In this document: positions 60,375 through 64,000 of the stretch, one piece after another
Layout of the letters: the number at the start of each line of letters is the position of its first letter
Position numbering within the stretch: the stretch's first letter is position 1
Source: Synechococcus sp. CC9616
GTDB taxonomy: Bacteria; Cyanobacteriota; Cyanobacteriia; PCC-6307; Cyanobiaceae
Direction of reading: 5' to 3'
Assembly: GCF_000515235.1 (NCBI RefSeq)
Contig: NZ_KI911558.1
Coordinates: 1,633,819 to 1,697,818, forward strand
Length of the DNA stretch: 64,000 bases
Notes under the pieces: generated by a model
Databases searched by the model: none
The model's input: only the letters and a program-made list of their open reading frames with translations
Told to the model about the DNA's origin: nothing
Position numbers and translations under genes: made by a program

Positions 60375-62432
60375 TCAAAACCTGAAGGTGGATTGAATCA
60401 AACCACCAAACACTCCAAAGGTACTGTTCTTACTGGGGTCCTGATCGTTGGTGAAATTATCAGTGAATTGCCCGAGTGGACGCGTCAGCCAAAACACGGC
60501 CGGCGTCACCATCAGATTATCGGTGACCTGGAATGAAGCAAAAAGCTCCATCAAATAATTGCCGTCGTACACCCCATAACCACCCTTCAAATTAGTGGCA
60601 TGGTTAGGCTGACCGATTGCAAAGCCTATGTCATTGCCGAGGTCAAAGACGTTGTCCCATTTAAGCCCGAGGAACCAAGAACTGCTTGAGATCGGCGATC
60701 CCTTTTTGAAGCCATAGCCCTTGACATGACTCTCTGAGTAGCTTGCCGAGACTGAGGGAATCTAACCTTCCGATTCCGGATTCCAATAACCACTGATTGC
60801 GAAGTTATGGGACGAACGGTCCGCTCGTTCTGCAACAAAATCACCAGTGTAGATCGGCTTGTTATCCCAATTCCAGACATCGTAGGTACATTGATTGTTA
60901 AATTCTTCAGCCGCTAAAAAGTTAGTTCCACGCCGCTTCCCTGTCCCACATTGACCATAGCGGTAAGCAAAAGCTGCACCATATTCAGCACCACCCCAAC
61001 CGACCTGAGTCAAGACACTTGCTTGAGAATTTGCCGTGAACATACCCCCTTCAGTTGAATCGCTGGAGTTACCACGACCAGCTAAAGATACATAGTTAAC
61101 GGAGAATGAAAATGCTGGATCTCCTTTGATTTCCTTCTTCTCTTTATAAATAATACCAAACAAAGGGCCCGTCGCCTTGTTGTAAACGTTGGGAGCTCCC
61201 GCGAGAGAAGTCCAGTCCAATATTCGATCTGCACCTAAATTATATGCGGAAGGCCAGATGCCCAAAGATTCTGTATTCCTTGCCATTGGCCCTGCAATGA
61301 AGGTGAAAGTGTGATCAATCAATTCATCATTTTTATATGGGAACCGATAGTAAAGACGTCCCAGCCCTAATGAATTATCCGTACATGGAGCTGTACTAAG
61401 CTTTGCTAAACCCACACCATCACCTGCGAAAGCACTATCGCAGAAGTTGCCAGCAGTAAAACTCGCATAAAGCAAATCTTTCCCAGTAAAACTCGTCTTG
61501 AAATTGATTTTATTCTCATAGTTGAAGTACCAGGCACCATATTGATTGTTATAAGCGCGAGCAGCACCTCCTGTACCATCTTTTTCCCAGTTCTTACGCT
61601 GACGAAACTTCCGAGAATCCACATCTTTGTAGTACTTTTCAAGCCCGGTTCCTTCAAGCAGCTGCAAGCCCTCAAGACCTCCCTTTTTACGGAAACTGCC
61701 GTCTTTGTTATGAACTGTTAGCCAAGCTTTTCGGGTCTTTTTCCAATATCGACTATTAACAGTTTCTCCAATTGATGTTTCATTGCCATCAATAGTAACC
61801 ATTTTGTATTTCTTGTCAAAGTTCCAATAATATTTCGAACCGTTGGTTGTTCCATAGGCCTTTGTCGCGCCCATCGTGAACACACTTTTACCCTTGAGCT
61901 TCGTTGTGGTGGAGAATTGATTAGCCTCCAAAGTACCAACTCGATCCTCCAGCAGCATGATGCTGCCAGCAACAAATTCGAGTTCCGTTTTGAATTCCTC
62001 GATTAGCCGTTCAACTTCTTCTGTCATTTCACTAACTCTATCGAGGCAGGAGGCCAACAACGCTGCCGCCTCGTTCCGCGTAATGGGGATATAACCGCGG
62101 AAACTACCATTGGGATAACCAGCCACACATCCGTACGTCTTTACAAGACGAACCAAAGCCTGATAAGCCCAATCTGTTGGGTAGACATCATTGAACTGGT
62201 TAACACTCGTTACCTGCTGGAGTAACTGTTTCGCCTGCTCTAGATCAAGGCTACCCGAATAATCAGAAACAGAGTCGATGTTCAGCTCAGCTGCTTGCGC
62301 TGCGGGTGGAGCTAAAAATGGCAATAAGACCGTGGGGTAGATCAGCAACGCCTGAAATAGTTTCGCTCCACAGGATTTCACAAGAATAGCGAATAAAGAA
62401 ACTTGAAAAGAAGCCAAAAGCTTCTTCAGCAA
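60375..62432 (-). pseudogene. SLH-type iron-uptake porin interrupted by an amber codon
   Basis: The minus-strand frame has 686 codons but codon 557 is TAG (60764-60762). Before it: signal peptide (APPAAQAAEL), an SLH domain (VNQFNDVYPTDWAYQALVRL), a coiled-coil, then the OprB-like beta-barrel. After it, in the same frame: IPSVSASYSESHVKGYGFKK to the C-terminal FGVFGGLIQSTFRF with the terminal Phe needed for outer-membrane insertion. The second porin reads DSGWMPSIS where this one reads SEG-stop-IPSVS, so TGG probably became TAG. A GTG about 19 codons into the frame is an alternative start. Confidence 0.8.
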
Positions 62433-62567
62433 TAGGAAAATGTTAAGCAGGTATCGCAGGTTTGTGTTATTAGCTGATTAAGAGAATGCAATCATTAGCT
62501 TAACAAGTGTGGATATATAAGGGTTCACCCGCCTTCTATCATCTTGGGCCAATGTTACTGATGACAC

Positions 62568-62596
62568 AAAAAAGCCTCCCATAAGGGAGGCTTTAA
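62568..62596 (-). terminator. Intrinsic terminator after the second porin
   Basis: On the minus strand, gcctccc-ttat-gggaggc is followed by a run of six T. It lies between the two porin genes and ends the transcript of the 62643 gene. Confidence 0.92.
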
Positions 62597-62642
62597 TTGC
62601 TCTAAAAGAGTGACAAACAAGGAATCTTATTGACAGAAACAA

Positions 62643-64000
62643 TCAGAACTTGAAGGTGGTCATCAACAGGCCACCGAAAACGCCGAGGGACTTGTAGTCG
62701 CCTTTGACGTTCTGGGTGTCGTCGCCGAAGGGACGGCTGAGCCAGTAAACCGCAGGTGTGACCTGGATATTGTCGGTGACCTGGAAGCTGTACCAGAGTT
62801 CCATGGCGTAGCCGCCATCGGCCACAAAGCCGTCTTCGACGTCGTAAACGAATTGGGGCTGACCCACGGCGTAACCCAGAGCATTGCCTTCTAGGAAGAC
62901 ATCGTTCCAGGTGAGACCCGCCATCCAACTGGCCATGGCCCGCTTGTTGGTGTTGTCATCCCAAGCACCGTTGCCATTCAGATAAGACGCACCAACACCG
63001 GCACTGATCGACGGCATCCAACCGGAATCCTCAGGACGCCAGAACGCATTGAAGGAGAAACTGTTGCTGGACGCGCCGGAACGCTCGATGATGTCCTGCT
63101 CTTCGCCGTCGCCATCAATGAAGGTGCCGGTTGCGACGCTGCAAGGGGTTCCGTATTTGTCGCTCTTGGCGAACTCAGTAGCGGTACGGAACTTGGCTCC
63201 GCACTGGCCGTAGCGATAACCGGCGGCCAAACCCCACTGCTTGTTGCCGTAGGCAATCTGAGAGGTGAAGTTCGCTTCGGAGTTGTCGGTCATGAAGCCA
63301 CCCGAATTCGGGTTGCTGTCATTGGCCTCTCCGGAGTCAGCCACATAGTTGGCAGCAACGGTGAAGTAGGGGTCACCCTTCTCGACTTGCTTCTTGTTGG
63401 TGTAGATGGCTCCCAAGCCACCACCGGTCTCTTTGTTCCAGACACCAGGAACGCCGAGGGATCCACCGAAGAAGTCGAGGATCTTGGTGCCGCCCTTGGC
63501 ATAGGCACTGGCCTTGTATCCCATCATCTCGGTGTTCCGGGTCAGCGGACCAGCCTGGATGGTGAAACTGCTACCTAGGGGGAAGCGGTAGTAGAGACGG
63601 TCGATCTCAACAAGGTTTCCACCCGGGGCGGCCGTGTCAAGTTTGTTCAAAGCGACCCCGTTGCCGTCCCACACACTGGCGTCACCCATGTTGCCTGCAC
63701 GCAGACGGGTATAGAGCAGATCCTTACCGGAGAAGGATGTTTTCAGACCCAGGCGCAGGTCGTAGCTGAACGTGAAGGCGCCCCATTCAGAGTTGTAGGC
63801 ATCGCGAGCACCTTTCTCGCCACCGGTGTTGTAGTTGTCACCTTTGGCCTTCGTCGCACCAGCAACCCAGACGGTTTTGGCTTTCAGCTTGGTGGTGGTG
63901 GAGAACTGGGTTGCTTCCAGTTCACCAACGCGGGCCTCAAGGCCATCGACGCGGCCACGGATGATGGCGAGTTCTCTTTCAAATTCCTTGATCAGGCGAC
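62643..64000 (-). CDS. SLH-type iron-uptake porin, 5' end beyond the window
   Basis: About 452 residues visible, from RLIKEFERELAIIRGRVDGL (the coiled-coil after the SLH domain) through the beta-barrel to FGVFGGLLMTTFKF. The frame is open to the right edge, so the signal peptide and SLH domain are outside. Same family as the interrupted gene: outer-membrane porins of cyanobacteria tied to the pyruvylated cell wall by the SLH domain. Parts of the barrel are well conserved between the two (for example the GYRYGQCG stretch). Confidence 0.9.
   Translation of the reverse strand, partial: RLIKEFERELAIIRGRVDGLEARVGELEATQFSTTTKLKAKTVWVAGATKAKGDNYNTGGEKGARDAYNSEWGAFTFSYDLRLGLKTSFSGKDLLYTRLRAGNMGDASVWDGNGVALNKLDTAAPGGNLVEIDRLYYRFPLGSSFTIQAGPLTRNTEMMGYKASAYAKGGTKILDFFGGSLGVPGVWNKETGGGLGAIYTNKKQVEKGDPYFTVAANYVADSGEANDSNPNSGGFMTDNSEANFTSQIAYGNKQWGLAAGYRYGQCGAKFRTATEFAKSDKYGTPCSVATGTFIDGDGEEQDIIERSGASSNSFSFNAFWRPEDSGWMPSISAGVGASYLNGNGAWDDNTNKRAMASWMAGLTWNDVFLEGNALGYAVGQPQFVYDVEDGFVADGGYAMELWYSFQVTDNIQVTPAVYWLSRPFGDDTQNVKGDYKSLGVFGGLLMTTFKF

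Noticed and set aside
60626..60880. Minus-strand frame of 84 codons bridging the porin stop codon
   Set aside because: It is in another frame; the porin-like sequence on both sides of the TAG is in the frame of the main gene, so this is a stop codon, not a frameshift.

Overview
The window is chromosomal DNA of a marine picocyanobacterium, most likely Synechococcus (or a close Cyanobium/Parasynechococcus relative). This rests on photosynthesis genes (psbU, psaE, ndhO, crtQ, a high-light-inducible protein, probable petL and crr7), cyanobacteria-only families (DUF2973, DUF3120, DUF751, DUF4346, TIGR03279-type radical SAM), SLH-type iron-uptake porins, and a 16S-tRNA-Ile-tRNA-Ala-23S-5S operon, in dense, GC-rich sequence with many TTG/GTG starts and overlapping genes. 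I see no prophage, transposase or CRISPR array.

Layout. 1-5.2 kb: small hypothetical proteins (an Arg/Ser-rich one, a Nif11-like one), an ABC-F ATPase, an HtrA-type protease and small conserved cyanobacterial proteins. 5.3-11.4 kb: hrpB helicase, hli, xseA-xseB, a DUF2834 protein, and on the minus strand a zinc-ribbon membrane protein and a BrkB/YihY protein. 11.5-17.5 kb: complete rRNA operon on the minus strand with a long leader. The leader carries one arm of the 16S processing stem and, upstream of that, three tandem hairpins with GNRA-type loops. 17.5-22.4 kb: minus-strand run uppP, radical SAM, TolC-like, inositol-monophosphatase-like. 22.5-31.3 kb: DUF3120, psbU, nadB, VKOR-thioredoxin fusion, rimO-MFS, petL, a B12-binding radical SAM protein and psaE.

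31.3-39.5 kb is the most accessory-looking part. It has a 1539-residue RTX protein built of four long diverged modules, a second copy of the RTX 3' end 4787 bp away in direct orientation, a truncated AraC regulator, a frameshifted secreted-protein gene and a second, small RTX protein. DUF4346 and FemAB-like genes sit between them. 39.5-60.2 kb is mostly housekeeping: RibD reductase domain, tandem-PTPS protein, aroK, an FAD oxidoreductase, crr7, GST, rbfA, a GH3 hydrolase, glycosyltransferases, hemD, crtQ, an A-type Fe-S carrier, an LpxB-like protein, a cation/proton antiporter, ndhO, a DnaJ-domain protein and cysK. 60.3-64 kb has two SLH porin genes. The first is cut by a single in-frame amber codon at a Trp position conserved in the second, which runs off the right edge.

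The least-explained signals are the tandem GNRA hairpins in the rRNA leader, the modular RTX gene flanked by 319-bp direct repeats, the amber-interrupted porin and the frameshifted small secreted-protein gene. Functions are assigned from recognised motifs only; no database search was run.
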